In this document: positions 25,581 through 35,755 of the stretch, piece after piece
Numbering within the stretch: the first letter of the stretch is position 1
Layout: the number at the start of each line of letters is the position of its first letter
Origin: DATFVA01 sp963711455
Lineage (GTDB): Bacteria; Bacteroidota; Ignavibacteria; Ignavibacteriales; Ignavibacteriaceae
Assembly (NCBI GenBank): GCA_963711455.1
Contig: CAVQEH010000004.1
Coordinates: 558,001-622,000 of the forward strand
Direction of reading: 5' to 3'
DNA length: 64,000 nt
Made by a program: the position numbers and the translations under genes
Notes under the pieces: generated by a model
Seen by the model: the letters and a program-made list of their open reading frames with translations, nothing else
Databases searched by the model: none
What the model was told of the DNA's origin: nothing

Positions 25581-26192
25581 TCAAAACTCAATGCCGTATT
25601 CTTTTAACCTTGCCTGAAGATTTCCCGGTTCATCCAGCAGAATTGAATTTAAGCCTGAGCTTTCAGCAGCATTGTAATTTTCTTCACGGTCATCAATAAA
25701 CAAACACTCTCCCGGATTTTTATGAAGAATGTGTAAAGCCTTTTGGAATATTTCGGGTTCAGGTTTTCTTACTCCCAGGTAACAGGAACTGAAGAAGCCC
25801 TCAAAGTATTTTCCAAGTCCGAATTTATTAATCCTGTAATTATTCAGCTCAAGTGATTCATTGTTTATTGCAGCAAGAAAATATTTTTTTTTTGAAGCAA
25901 GCTTTTCAAGAATTACAAAAGTCGAATCAAAAGTATGAGACTGGTCGTGCATAAAATCAATAAAATCTCTTTTAGTAAAATCTCTTTTCTTAAAGAACAC
26001 AACTTCGTTTAAATAATCATCAATCGATAACATACCTTTTTCAAATTTTTCAAAAACCTGTTCATGTTTCTTTTCAATCTCTTCAAAGTCAAGAGAAAAT
26101 TTTTTTGTTGAATATTCTCTTGCAAACTCATCCCAGCCATTAGTTAAGCAAACTCCTCCAACATCGAAAAAGATAGTTGAGATTTCCTTCAC
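25581..26192 (-). CDS. HAD-superfamily hydrolase (GTG start)
   Basis: 203 residues. 'TIFFDVGGVCLT' is motif I with the nucleophile position Asp; the second Asp of DxD is Gly here, as in the epoxide-hydrolase-like/DehII subgroup ('DVGGV'). Motif II region 'FLAAINNESLE' has Asn where Ser/Thr is usual. 'LGVRKPEPEIF' gives the motif III Lys, and 'CLFIDDREENYNAAE' motif IV. The start is GTG at 26192, overlapping the tal/pgi stop as GTGA, which argues for translational coupling. Substrate unknown; probably a phosphosugar given the operon. Confidence 0.85.
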   Translation of the reverse strand: MKEISTIFFDVGGVCLTNGWDEFAREYSTKKFSLDFEEIEKKHEQVFEKFEKGMLSIDDYLNEVVFFKKRDFTKRDFIDFMHDQSHTFDSTFVILEKLASKKKYFLAAINNESLELNNYRINKFGLGKYFEGFFSSCYLGVRKPEPEIFQKALHILHKNPGECLFIDDREENYNAAESSGLNSILLDEPGNLQARLKEYGIEF

Positions 26193-29020
26193 TGTATGCT
26201 TTCATTTATTTTCTTCAAAGCCTGTTCAATATTTTTTCCAAGATTAACTCTGATTACGCGCCTCTTCTTATCATTTAAAGAACGGAAATCACCTAATGCC
26301 TGTGCTCTTTGTAACGTAGCAAATCCATATTCCTTTCCGGGAATCGGTAAATCATTTTCTGCTTCATAAGTGAACATAATAAAAACTCCTTTATTAGGTC
26401 CGCCCTTATGAAGCTGTCCGGTTGAATGCATATATCTCGGACCGTAACCAAGAGTAGTTGCAACTTTTAAATTATTCCTAAGCTTCATTCTTATCTGCTG
26501 AAGCAGTTTTTGTCTCTGCGGAGTTTGCAGAAAATACGCAAGCATCGAAAGGTAATCGGGAGACTTTGCAAGCTTAGTAAAAGAATTTAGAAATGTGGAA
26601 AGGGTTTTACCTTTCGGTACCCAGTCTGTATTTGTGTTGCAGTAAATTGAAATATCATTCTGACTTACAACCGGCTCATTTTCACCGAAACTCCCTTTCT
26701 CTTTCCATTCATTTAAAAGGTCTTTGCTGTTCTTTTTACTTTCAGCAACATTAGGTTCGTTAAAAGGATTAACGTCAATTATTCTTCCTGCAGCTGCTGT
26801 TGCAAGCTCCCATCTTAAAAATTCTGCACCAAGTGCGAGTTTGTTTTTCAAATCAATTTTAATAACAGGATGACCTGCTTTATGCAAAGCATTTAGTTTT
26901 CTTTCATCAGTTTGCGTTTCATCATTACCAGAGTGCAGATAAACAAAAACTCTGTCATCGCTGTAAACTTCCGGTTTGCCTAAATCCTCTCCTTCAACAG
27001 GAAGAATTCCTTTGCCTTCTTTTCCTGTACTTTCAGCGATGAGCTGTTCAACCCAATAGCCGAATGCATTTATTGATTTTGAAAGGACAAAAGTAACTTT
27101 GTCTCTTCCAAGCCTGGCATTCATTCCAATCGTTGTTCCGAGCGAAATCGCCGGGTTTGATTCCGAAGGAATAAAAGGACCCGAGCTAATTTCCATTTGA
27201 TGAGCATTGTACAGCACTTCTTTTATATCAACTCCTATCAAAGCCATAGGAACAAGTCCGAAATATGAAAGAGCAGAATACCTTCCACCGTAATCTTCAG
27301 GATTTGTAAATACTTTTCTGAAATTTCTTTCGCCTGCTTCATTCTGCAAAGGAGTGCCGCCATCTGTTATTGCTATGAAATTACTGCCGGGATTATCATT
27401 CCCATTTTCTTTTAAGAGATTGAAGAAATAATGATCGAAGCTTAAAGTTTCTGTTGTTGTTCCTGATTTACTTGCAACAATGAAAAGAGTTTTGTTTAAA
27501 TCAATTTGTGACTCTACATTTTTTACTGCAGCCGGATCGGTATTATCCAGCATAAGTAATTGAGGATATCCCTGTTTAGATCCGAATGTTTCCCTGGCAA
27601 CTTCAGGGCACAAACTGCTTCCACCCATTCCTAAAAGCACAACAAATTTGAACTTCTCATTTTTAATTTCTTTTGCAAAATTTAATATGTCATCTGCCCG
27701 GTTAATAAAATTATTAATATCCAACCATCCCAGCCGGTTTCCTATTGCTTTAGTTTCTTGTTCACCTGATTTCCAAACAAAAGGATCTTTGGCGAAAATT
27801 CTTCTTGCAATCTGTTTTTCATCTAATGATTTAAAAGCTGATTTTATTTCCGATTCATTTTTACCAGATTCAATTTCCTGTTTCCCTGACCTTTCCGAAA
27901 GGAATTGTAACCTTTTCTCAGCAAGGGTTTTCAACAGGTTATCATAAGGAGAAATAAATTTTTCTATCCCTTCATTGACCAACTGACGTGTCACAAAATC
28001 AATATCAATTCCGATTTTAAGAAGATCTTCAAATGATTTTCTTGCATCATCAACATCCTTTTCAATGGAATTTTCAATTAATTTTCCGTGATCAGCAAAA
28101 GCATCGATTGTTTCATCAGGAAGTGTATTTACAGTATGGGGACCGATTAGTGTTTCAACATAACGAACGTCTGAATAAAGAGGGTCTTTCGTGCTTGTGC
28201 TTGCCCATAATGGTTTTTGAACTCTTGCCCCATTACCCAGCAGTCTATGCCAGCGATCTCCACTAAATATAATTTTAAAACTCTGATAAGCTATTTTTGC
28301 ACTTGCTATTCCTGCTTTGCCTAAAAGATTTTCCGGTCTTGTTTCACCGGTTGTTTTTTCTGGGATAATATAATGTCCTAAAAGCCGGTCTGTTAAAACA
28401 TCAATCCGGCTTAAGAAGAAGCTTGCAACGGAGGCAATATTTTTAATGTCCTTTCCTTCATCAAGTCTTCGTTCAAGAGCTTTTATATATGCCCACGCTA
28501 CTGCTTCATAACTCTGAATAGAAAACAAAAGAGTGATATTAATATTTATTCCTTCATAAAGACATTGTTCAATGGCAGGAACGCCTTCATCGGTTCCGGG
28601 AATTTTTATGAAACAATTTGGTCTGTTGACTTTGGAAAACAATCGTCTCGCTTCTGTAATAGTGCCTTCAGTATCCCGTGCGAGATAAGGGGAAACCTCA
28701 AGACTTACAAAACCATCAGTCCCATCCGCTTCATCGTAAACAGATCTTAAAATATCGCACGCATCCTGTACATCCTTAACAGTTAATGATTCATAAATTT
28801 CCTGTACACCTTTCTTTTCTTTTACGAGATTTTTAATCTGAGCATCATAATCGGTTCCTTTTGAAATCGCTTTATTAAAAATGCTTGGGTTAGAAGTAAT
28901 GCCTCTCAGCCCTTGCTGAGAAACTCTTTTTTTTATCTCTCCGCCTTTGATTTTTCCGCGGGTAAGATTATCAAGCCAGTAACTTTGACCGTAATTAATA
29001 AGTTCATTTAAAACGCTCAT
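26189..29020 (-). CDS. tal-pgi: Bifunctional transaldolase / glucose-6-phosphate isomerase
   Basis: 943 residues joining two enzymes. The N-terminal transaldolase (about 1-375) shows 'GITSNPSIFNKAI' and 'NCFIKIPGTDEGVPAIE' with the Schiff-base Lys. The C-terminal phosphoglucose isomerase (about 395-943) shows 'VVLLGMGGSSLCPEVA', 'VASKSGTTTETLSF' and 'GGRYSALSYFGLVPMAL'. The fusion is known in several bacteria and couples fructose 6-phosphate formation to its isomerisation, letting carbon cycle back to glucose 6-phosphate for zwf. Second gene of the operon after tkt, 113 bases downstream of it. Confidence 0.96.
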   Translation of the reverse strand: MSVLNELINYGQSYWLDNLTRGKIKGGEIKKRVSQQGLRGITSNPSIFNKAISKGTDYDAQIKNLVKEKKGVQEIYESLTVKDVQDACDILRSVYDEADGTDGFVSLEVSPYLARDTEGTITEARRLFSKVNRPNCFIKIPGTDEGVPAIEQCLYEGININITLLFSIQSYEAVAWAYIKALERRLDEGKDIKNIASVASFFLSRIDVLTDRLLGHYIIPEKTTGETRPENLLGKAGIASAKIAYQSFKIIFSGDRWHRLLGNGARVQKPLWASTSTKDPLYSDVRYVETLIGPHTVNTLPDETIDAFADHGKLIENSIEKDVDDARKSFEDLLKIGIDIDFVTRQLVNEGIEKFISPYDNLLKTLAEKRLQFLSERSGKQEIESGKNESEIKSAFKSLDEKQIARRIFAKDPFVWKSGEQETKAIGNRLGWLDINNFINRADDILNFAKEIKNEKFKFVVLLGMGGSSLCPEVARETFGSKQGYPQLLMLDNTDPAAVKNVESQIDLNKTLFIVASKSGTTTETLSFDHYFFNLLKENGNDNPGSNFIAITDGGTPLQNEAGERNFRKVFTNPEDYGGRYSALSYFGLVPMALIGVDIKEVLYNAHQMEISSGPFIPSESNPAISLGTTIGMNARLGRDKVTFVLSKSINAFGYWVEQLIAESTGKEGKGILPVEGEDLGKPEVYSDDRVFVYLHSGNDETQTDERKLNALHKAGHPVIKIDLKNKLALGAEFLRWELATAAAGRIIDVNPFNEPNVAESKKNSKDLLNEWKEKGSFGENEPVVSQNDISIYCNTNTDWVPKGKTLSTFLNSFTKLAKSPDYLSMLAYFLQTPQRQKLLQQIRMKLRNNLKVATTLGYGPRYMHSTGQLHKGGPNKGVFIMFTYEAENDLPIPGKEYGFATLQRAQALGDFRSLNDKKRRVIRVNLGKNIEQALKKINESIQ

Positions 29021-29133
29021 TTAATTTTCTCCTTTCAGAAAATCAGCGCCCCGTTAAAGGTTTGGTTTTAAAATTTATTTGTCAATCTCAGGATGTAAAT
29101 TTAATCAGGTTCTGTTTTGAAAAACAAGAACAA

Positions 29134-31166
29134 CTATTTATTTAATAATTCCTTTGATTTATTTACTACGTTTTCAACTGTAAAACCGTAATGCTCAAAA
29201 ATATCTTTATATGGTGCGCTTGCTCCAAATTTATCAACACCAATTACATCACCTTCATTGCCAACCCATTCGCACCAGCCGAATGAAGCCCCCGTTTCTA
29301 CAGCAAGTCGTTTAGTAATACCTGGAGGCAAAACTTCATCTCTATAATACTTTTCCTGCTCTTTAAATATCTCCCAGCTTGGCATACTTACAGCGCGTGC
29401 ATTTATGTTTTCTTCTGTAAGTTTTTCTTTTGCTTCAAGTATTAAAGATACCTCGCTACCGGTCCCAATTAAAATTATGTCCGGTTTACTTCCATCTTCT
29501 TTTGAAATTATATATGCTCCTTTTAAAACTCCTTCCGGATCTTCAACTTTTTTTCTATCAAAAACCGGAAGCTTCTGTCTCGTTAACACAATCATTGTTG
29601 GACCTGATTGCCTTGTAAGTGCCGCACACCACGCATAAGCAGTTTCATTAGCGTCTGCGGGACGAATGACGCACATATTCGGCATCGCACGGAATGATGC
29701 AAGCTGTTCTACAGATTGATGGGTTGGTCCGTCTTCACCTAATCCAATAGAATCATGAGTAAGCACATAAATTACAGGGAGTTTCATTAAGGCGGCAAGT
29801 CTTATTGCCGGGCGGGCATAATCGGTAAAGATAAAAAATGTTGAGGCGAAAGGTCTTATACCTCCATGGAGATACATACCCGAGCTGGCAGCGCACATTG
29901 CGTGTTCTCTAATTCCCCAGGCAAGGTTCCTGTTATTATAATTTCCTGCTTCTATATAATCTGAATCCTCAATAAGAGTTTTGGTTGATGGTGAAAGATC
30001 GGCGCTTCCGCCAATAAGCCAGGGAATATGAGAAGCAAAGCTATTTATAATTTTACTTGAGGCTTTTCTTGTTGCAAGCGGACCATCATCAGGTTTAAAA
30101 GAGGAATATCTTTATCCCAGCCCTCAGGCAATTTTCTTTTTAAATTTAATTCAAAATCATCAGCAAGTTTTGGAAATTTTTTCCCGTAATCTTCCATTTT
30201 AACATTCCATGTATTTTCTTCCATATCCCCTTTTTGTATTGCATCACGCATATGATCAAGAACATCTTCTGGAACATAAAAAGGTTCATTTGACGGCCAT
30301 TCATAAAATTTTTTAGTCGCTTTTATTTCATCCGCACCAAGAGGTGAACCATGTGCTTCCGGTGTGTCCTGCTTATTAGGCGCACCATAAGCAATGTGAG
30401 AACGAATAATAATTAATGATGGTTTGCCGGTTTCTTTTTTTGCCTCTTCAATTGCCTCTGTTAATACATCAATATCATTTGCCTTTTCACCTAAATCCTG
30501 CACGTGCCAGTGATATCCATTAAATCTTTCAGCAACATTATCCGAATAAGTAATATTTGTATCGCCTTCAATACTGATATGGTTATTGTCATAAATCCAA
30601 ATAAGCTTGCCAAGCTTCTGATGCCCGGCAAAAGATGCTGCTTCATTTGAAGCTCCTTCCATAAAATCGCCATCGCCGCAGAACGCATAGGTATAATGAT
30701 TTACCACATCATGTCCCTCGCGATTAAATTTTGAGGCTAAATGAGCTTCTGCTAATGCCATTCCAACTGAGTTCATAATTCCCTGCCCGAGCGGTCCCGT
30801 TGTAGTTTCAACACCGGGAGTAAGTTCATTTTCCGGATGCCCGGGCGTTTTGCTTCCCCATTGCCTGAAATTTTTTATATCTTCAAGTGAAATATCATAA
30901 CCGGTAAGGTACAACACCGAGTACAAAAGCATTGAAGCATGACCGTTAGATAATATAAATCTGTCACGGTCAAACCATTCGGGATTCTTCGGATTAAACT
31001 TCAAAAATCTTTTCCACAGAACATAAGCTAAAGGAGCCAGTGCCATTGGAGTACCCGGATGCCCCGAATTTGCTTTCTCCACTGCATCCATAGATAAAGT
31101 ACGAATGGTATTTATTGTCATTTCTTCGATTGAAATCTTCTCAGTAGTTTTCACTGTACTATGCAT
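29134..31166 (-). CDS. tkt: Transketolase, interrupted by a -1 frameshift
   Basis: Two frames together make one transketolase of about 677 residues. The first (31166 to 30045) carries 'KANSGHPGTPMALAPL', the thiamine diphosphate motif GDGDFMEG (164-171) and substrate His residues. The second resumes in the -1 frame as 'KPDDGPLATRKASSKI', then 'LIGGSADLSPS', 'GIREHAMCAASSG' and 'LTHDSIGLGEDGPTHQ'. Frames switch at codons CTT TTA AAC, so T TTA AAC (plus-strand 30093-30099) is a perfect -1 slippery heptamer; without slipping, 15 stray residues precede a stop. One missing base (deletion or sequence error) explains it equally well. ATG 31166 follows GAGGAGG. First gene of the operon. Confidence 0.9.
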
Positions 31167-31268
31167 CGTAACCTCCTCACGTCAAATCCGATTTACAATT
31201 CTCTGTTCTTCAATAAATAAACTTAACCAGCAATAAATCAAACGCATGTTATTTCAATCAATATTAGT

Positions 31269-31892
31269 TTAATTGAAAGAAATATCATCAGTGCTTTTAA
31301 CAATCGTTCCTGAATAAAGAAAAGAGATTTGCCTTAGTGTAAGCGCCTGGTCAAACTCTGTAATTGATGAAATACCATTTGCCGGGACAACAATATTATA
31401 CCACCTTAAACCTGCAGAAGCTGCCGTGTGAGCAACACAAATATTTGAAACTGTTCCTGTAATAATAAGATTTTTTATAAGCCAGACATGACTCAGATAA
31501 TGTTCCAGATTCGTTCCGTAAAAACCATCATAACGATTTTTCTGAAAAACCATTTCGCCTTCTTCAGGCTTAAGCTCTTCAATAATCTCCCACCCTTTAG
31601 TTCCTTTCAAACAGTGTTCGGGCCAGATATCAAATTCTTTATCTCCTTTAAACTGGGTGTCCTGGGTGTAGCAGACTTTTACTTTATTTTTTCTTGCTTT
31701 ATCAATTAAAGATTTTATACAAGGAACAGTTTCTATTGCAGATCCAACCACAAGAGATCCTCCCTCTTTAACAAAATCATTTTGCATATCAACAATTAAA
31801 AGAGCGGTACTGCCGGGAGCCAGTATTATTTTATCCTTGTAATTTATTTCGGGAACTTTAACATTAGTTCCCGGAACAAAAGAGAATGACAT
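31269..31892 (-). CDS. Isochorismatase-family cysteine hydrolase
   Basis: 207 residues from ATG 31892; a TTG at 31904 is also in frame. The triad is visible: Asp in 'ALLIVDMQNDFVKEGGS', Lys in 'MVFQKNRYDGFYGT', Cys in 'GTVSNICVAHTAASAG'. 'VPCIKSLIDKARKNKVKV' is the usual helix. The length and 'KNRYDGF' fit nicotinamidase or N-carbamoyl/biuret-type amidases; the substrate cannot be fixed from sequence. It lies 102 bases upstream of tkt and 57 bases after ftsH on the same strand. Confidence 0.88.
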   Translation of the reverse strand: MSFSFVPGTNVKVPEINYKDKIILAPGSTALLIVDMQNDFVKEGGSLVVGSAIETVPCIKSLIDKARKNKVKVCYTQDTQFKGDKEFDIWPEHCLKGTKGWEIIEELKPEEGEMVFQKNRYDGFYGTNLEHYLSHVWLIKNLIITGTVSNICVAHTAASAGLRWYNIVVPANGISSITEFDQALTLRQISFLYSGTIVKSTDDISFN

Positions 31893-31949
31893 TTCTTTAT
31901 TCAATTCATTTTTTTATTTCTAAATCTAAACAGGAATTGTTCCCGCAGA

Positions 31950-33924
31950 TCAAAGATTTACTTTTTCTTTTTGTCTTCTTTCTCTTGGAACTTTTACCGC
32001 ACTTCCATTGCCGGATACTTTATCAAGTATCCAATCAATTTGTTTCTTGTCAAGAGTTTCATTTTCAAGCAGGGCCTCTGCAAGTGCATCAAGCTTGATT
32101 CTGTTATCATAAATAAGACTTTCGGCTTTCTGTTCCATTTCCAAAACAATTTTCTGAATCTCTTCATCTATTATCTGCTGTGTATGCTCACTGAAATCTT
32201 TCTGCTGTGCAAGCTCTCTTCCAAGGAACGGATGTTCTTCTCCCTGTTTAAACATAATAGGACCGAGCTTTTCACTCATCCCCCAATTGCATACCATCAT
32301 TCTTGCGATACGTGTAACCTGCCTGAAGTCTTCAGCGGCACCATTGGTTACATCATCAAAGACGATTCTTTCCGCGGCTCTTCCTCCCAATGCCACAGCA
32401 ATTCTATCGAGCAGGTATCCACGTTTTAAATTAAATCTTTCAGTTTCAGGAATTTGTTCTGTGGCGCCAAGAGATCGTCCCCGCGGTATAATTGTTACCT
32501 TCTGTAATGGGTCCGTATTCGGAAGGAGCTTTGCGACTAGAGCATGACCTGCTTCATGGTACGCAACGACTTCTTTCTCCTCATCAGTTATCATCTCTTC
32601 ACGTTCTGCACCTAACAGGATTTTATCCCTGGCTTCATCGAAATCATCCATATTCACTTTCGTTTTTTTCTTCCTGCCTGCAAGTAAAGCCGCTTCATTT
32701 ACAAGGTTTTTTAAATCGGCACCTGAAAAGCTCACAGTTCTTGCCGCAAGATTTTCCAAATCAACATCAGTATCCAATGGAACATGCCTTGAATGAATTT
32801 CAAGAATTTTTTTACGTGCACCTTTCTGGGGAAATTCGAGTGTAATCATCCTGTCAAATCTTCCGGGTCTTGTTAAAGCAGGATCAAGAACATCGGGACG
32901 GTTAGTTGCTGCCATTACTACAACCGATTGGTTCTGTTCAAAACCATCCATCTCAGAGAGAATCTGGTTTAGTGTCTGTTCTCTTTCATCGTGCCCTCCG
33001 CCAAGCCCGGTGCCTCTGGCTCTTCCGACAGAATCAATCTCATCAATAAAGATTACGGCGGGAGCTTCCTTTTTAGCATTTTCAAATAAATCCCGGACAC
33101 GCGAAGCTCCAACTCCAACAAACATTTCAATAAACTCCGAGCCGCTTATACTGTAGAAAGTCACGTCAGCTTCACCCGCAGTTGCTCTTGCAAGAAGAGT
33201 TTTGCCGGTTCCGGGAGGTCCCATTAACAAAATTCCTTTGGGGATATCTGCCCCAAGCTGTGTAAACTTTCCGGGGTTTTTCAGATAATCAATTATTTCT
33301 CTCAAATCCTGCTTGGAACTTTCAAGCCCTGCAACATCATTAAAAGTTACTCCGGCTTTTTGTCTTCTGAATCTTTTAGCACCGGATTTTCCCACACCAA
33401 AAATACCGCTGCCTCCGCCTCCCATAATATTGCCAATTTGTCCCTGCATTTTTTTCCTGACATAAAAGAAGTAACCTAGAATAAGTATCCAGGGTAATCC
33501 CATTATCAATAGATATGTTATCCAGGAATTATTCTGGGATTCTGCATTTATTGTTACGTTATTTTTATCAAGTATTGTCATTAATTCATTATCATAAACT
33601 GACGGTATTGTAGTCGAGAAATACTGATACGTTGCTGTATCTTTCTTTCCTTCTGCGGGTGGACGGAACTTAAGTTTTAAATTTTCCCGTGATATCATTT
33701 CCCTTCATTGTTATGTGATCTACGTTTCCATCTTTTACCTGGTTTTTGAAAGTAGAATAGGCAATTGTGGCTGAAGGATTTTCATTAAACACATTAAAGA
33801 AGTAAGAACCAGCTACCCAGAAAAGAAAAAATATCAACAGATATTTCCACCATCCTGTTGATTGAGGTATCCGGGAATCGGGTTTCATCCCTTTATCATT
33901 CATATCCTGTTTCTGTTCATTCAT
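31950..33924 (-). CDS. ftsH: ATP-dependent zinc metalloprotease FtsH, interrupted by a +1 frameshift
   Basis: A membrane-bound quality-control protease in two frames. The first (33924 to 33670) gives the cytoplasmic start, the first membrane helix 'YLLIFFLFWVAGSYFF' and part of the periplasmic domain, ending 'NDITGKFKT' before TAA. The second frame continues one base over with 'KFRPPAEGKKDTATYQYFS', the second helix 'WITYLLIMGLPWILILGYFF', then Walker A GPPGTGKT, Walker B 'VIFIDEID', and the zinc site HEAGH. Joined length is about 657 residues, normal for FtsH. The junction is in TTTAAAACTTAAG. Unlike tkt there is no good slippery site, so an extra base is the simplest explanation. Separate translation from ATG 33698 is possible. 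Confidence 0.92.
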
Positions 33925-34029
33925 TTCAATTTCTCTTTTTTAATTTCGACTAATAATAATGTAATTGTGTTTCCTAAAATCAACCAATTATCTCATTGCT
34001 GATAGTTAAATCACAACCCTGGTTGTTTG

Positions 34030-34797
34030 TCATTTTGGCTTTTCCCAGTATTTTTCTTTTCCATAATGTTCATGAATCTTGTTTTCATATTCTCTGCCTA
34101 ATGGAACCGAAGGATCATATTCAGGACTATTCCTTATTTGATCTTTTGTTAAATTCAGGTAAACATCAGAATCAGCCCATTCAATCTTTTCGATCCAGTC
34201 AAGAGATACTATAACTTTTTTACCCGGCAGTAAAATTTTGGTATCAACTATTATGTACCTGATATTCCAGGAATTTTCATCAATGAGAAAATCTTCAACA
34301 TGACCAATATGGCCATCACTTGCATGAATACCATAGCTAATAACTTCACGGGAGCTTCTGAGGTTCGGGTTATCTTTATTTTTATTTCCGCGTATTTCAA
34401 GATTTTTTTCTTCATTTTTTTTTATTTCAGGATATACAAGCGGAAAGGCACCGATAGCCGGACCGTCAATACCTGTCCAGTACATAGGCCAACCGTAATA
34501 ACCTATCAGCTCAGTTTCCATTTGTCTTGAAACAGGTTTTTCTTTATCTACATTGGGACTGTCAGCAATCTGTTGTTTATCGAGATTTACCTCGAAAGTT
34601 TTATTATCCCAATTCAGTTTCTTGAAAGATTCCGGAGATATAAGAAGAAGTTTTTCCGCAAGCCAGGTTCCCGTGTCAACAATTATGTAACGGACGATCC
34701 AGGTGTGGTCATCAAAATAAAAATCATGCAGCTTACCTATTTCCCCATCTATTGCTTTAATTTTAAATTTTTCCATTTCCTTAGCACTGCGCAACAT
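34030..34797 (-). CDS. Protein with two PRC-barrel domains
   Basis: 255 residues with an internal duplication. The first repeat is 'FKIKAIDGEIGKLHDFYFDD' with 'WIVRYIIVDTGTWL'; the second is 'YGIHASDGHIGHVEDFLIDE' with 'WNIRYIIVDTKILL'. Each is a PRC-barrel, a small beta barrel found in photosynthetic reaction-centre H subunits and RNA- or envelope-associated proteins. The repeats flank a Gly/Pro/Trp-rich linker (about 100-140). No signal or membrane helix. Start ATG behind GGAGGAAATT. Role unknown; such two-barrel proteins are often stress-induced. Confidence 0.88.
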   Translation of the reverse strand: MLRSAKEMEKFKIKAIDGEIGKLHDFYFDDHTWIVRYIIVDTGTWLAEKLLLISPESFKKLNWDNKTFEVNLDKQQIADSPNVDKEKPVSRQMETELIGYYGWPMYWTGIDGPAIGAFPLVYPEIKKNEEKNLEIRGNKNKDNPNLRSSREVISYGIHASDGHIGHVEDFLIDENSWNIRYIIVDTKILLPGKKVIVSLDWIEKIEWADSDVYLNLTKDQIRNSPEYDPSVPLGREYENKIHEHYGKEKYWEKPK

Positions 34798-34933
34798 AAT
34801 TTCCTCCTGCCAATATTATTCGCAACTTATTTAATATTATGAACTTACAAATTGAAAACTCAAACTGTATTTGGCTGTGTCACAAAAAGAAGTAAATAGA
34901 AGAGGGTTGAATATTATTTATAAGGAATGGGAG

Positions 34934-35731
34934 TTAGCTCACTTTTTTCTGATGCTTATCGCAAAAATATGCTGTTCTTCCGCCGATGGTTTGTCTTTTT
35001 ATTTTGCCTTTGCATCTTGGACAATCAGCTCCTTTTTCACGATTAGGCAATAGATAAGTTCTTGGCATTTTACTTTCAACTGCTTTCACATTAATTGCTT
35101 TATTCAAAACTTTATGCATCATCCTGTATATTATTTTTATTTGGTCATCATTCAACTTTTCCGTTTTTGATGAGGGATGAATGCCTGCATTAAACAGAAT
35201 TTCATCCGAATAGAGATTGCCTATACCCCCAATTGTTTTCTGATCCATTAAGATTGTTTTGATGGGTCCTTTTTTATGTTCCGGTATTTTTCTGAAATAC
35301 GTAAGGTTCATATTCCCCGAAAGCGGGTCAGGTCCCAGGTTTTTCTTTTCGATAAATTTTTCTTTGTCATTAATCAGATAAATTTTTCCAAACTTACGCG
35401 GGCAGTCAAATACAAGATGATATCCATTTTTAAAATTGATTTGTAATCTTGTATGATTAGGTTTCTCATCTTCATTTTTGAAGTAATGTAATGAGCCTGT
35501 CATTCCGAAATGAAGAACAAGAATTTTATTATTATTCGTATGAGCAAACAGATATTTAGCATGCCTGCTTGTTTTAGTGAACTTCACCTTTTTCAACTGC
35601 ACTTGAAGCGAGCGGGATGAAATATCTTGCAGCATTCTTTTTGATTGTACATCAACTTTTTCTATTTTTTTATTTAAAGAAGTTCTGTTAAAATATCTTC
35701 TGAAGGTTTCAACTTCAGGTAGTTCCGGCAT
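34934..35731 (-). CDS. mutM: Fpg/Nei-family DNA glycosylase
   Basis: 265 residues, beginning MPELPEVET as required for the catalytic N-terminal Pro. Conserved Lys lies in 'TSRHAKYLFA', and the helix-2-turn-helix is 'IGGIGNLYSDEILFNAGIHP'. The C-terminal zinc finger reads CPRC ... 'GGRTAYFCDKHQ': the fourth ligand position is His instead of Cys, giving a CCCH finger, with the DNA-contacting Arg kept. It removes oxidised bases and nicks the strand. Whether it prefers 8-oxoG (Fpg) or pyrimidines (Nei) is uncertain. It starts 24 bases after the lhgO stop on the same strand. Confidence 0.9.
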   Translation of the reverse strand: MPELPEVETFRRYFNRTSLNKKIEKVDVQSKRMLQDISSRSLQVQLKKVKFTKTSRHAKYLFAHTNNNKILVLHFGMTGSLHYFKNEDEKPNHTRLQINFKNGYHLVFDCPRKFGKIYLINDKEKFIEKKNLGPDPLSGNMNLTYFRKIPEHKKGPIKTILMDQKTIGGIGNLYSDEILFNAGIHPSSKTEKLNDDQIKIIYRMMHKVLNKAINVKAVESKMPRTYLLPNREKGADCPRCKGKIKRQTIGGRTAYFCDKHQKKVS

Positions 35732-35755
35732 TCATATACTTTCAATATTAATTTA

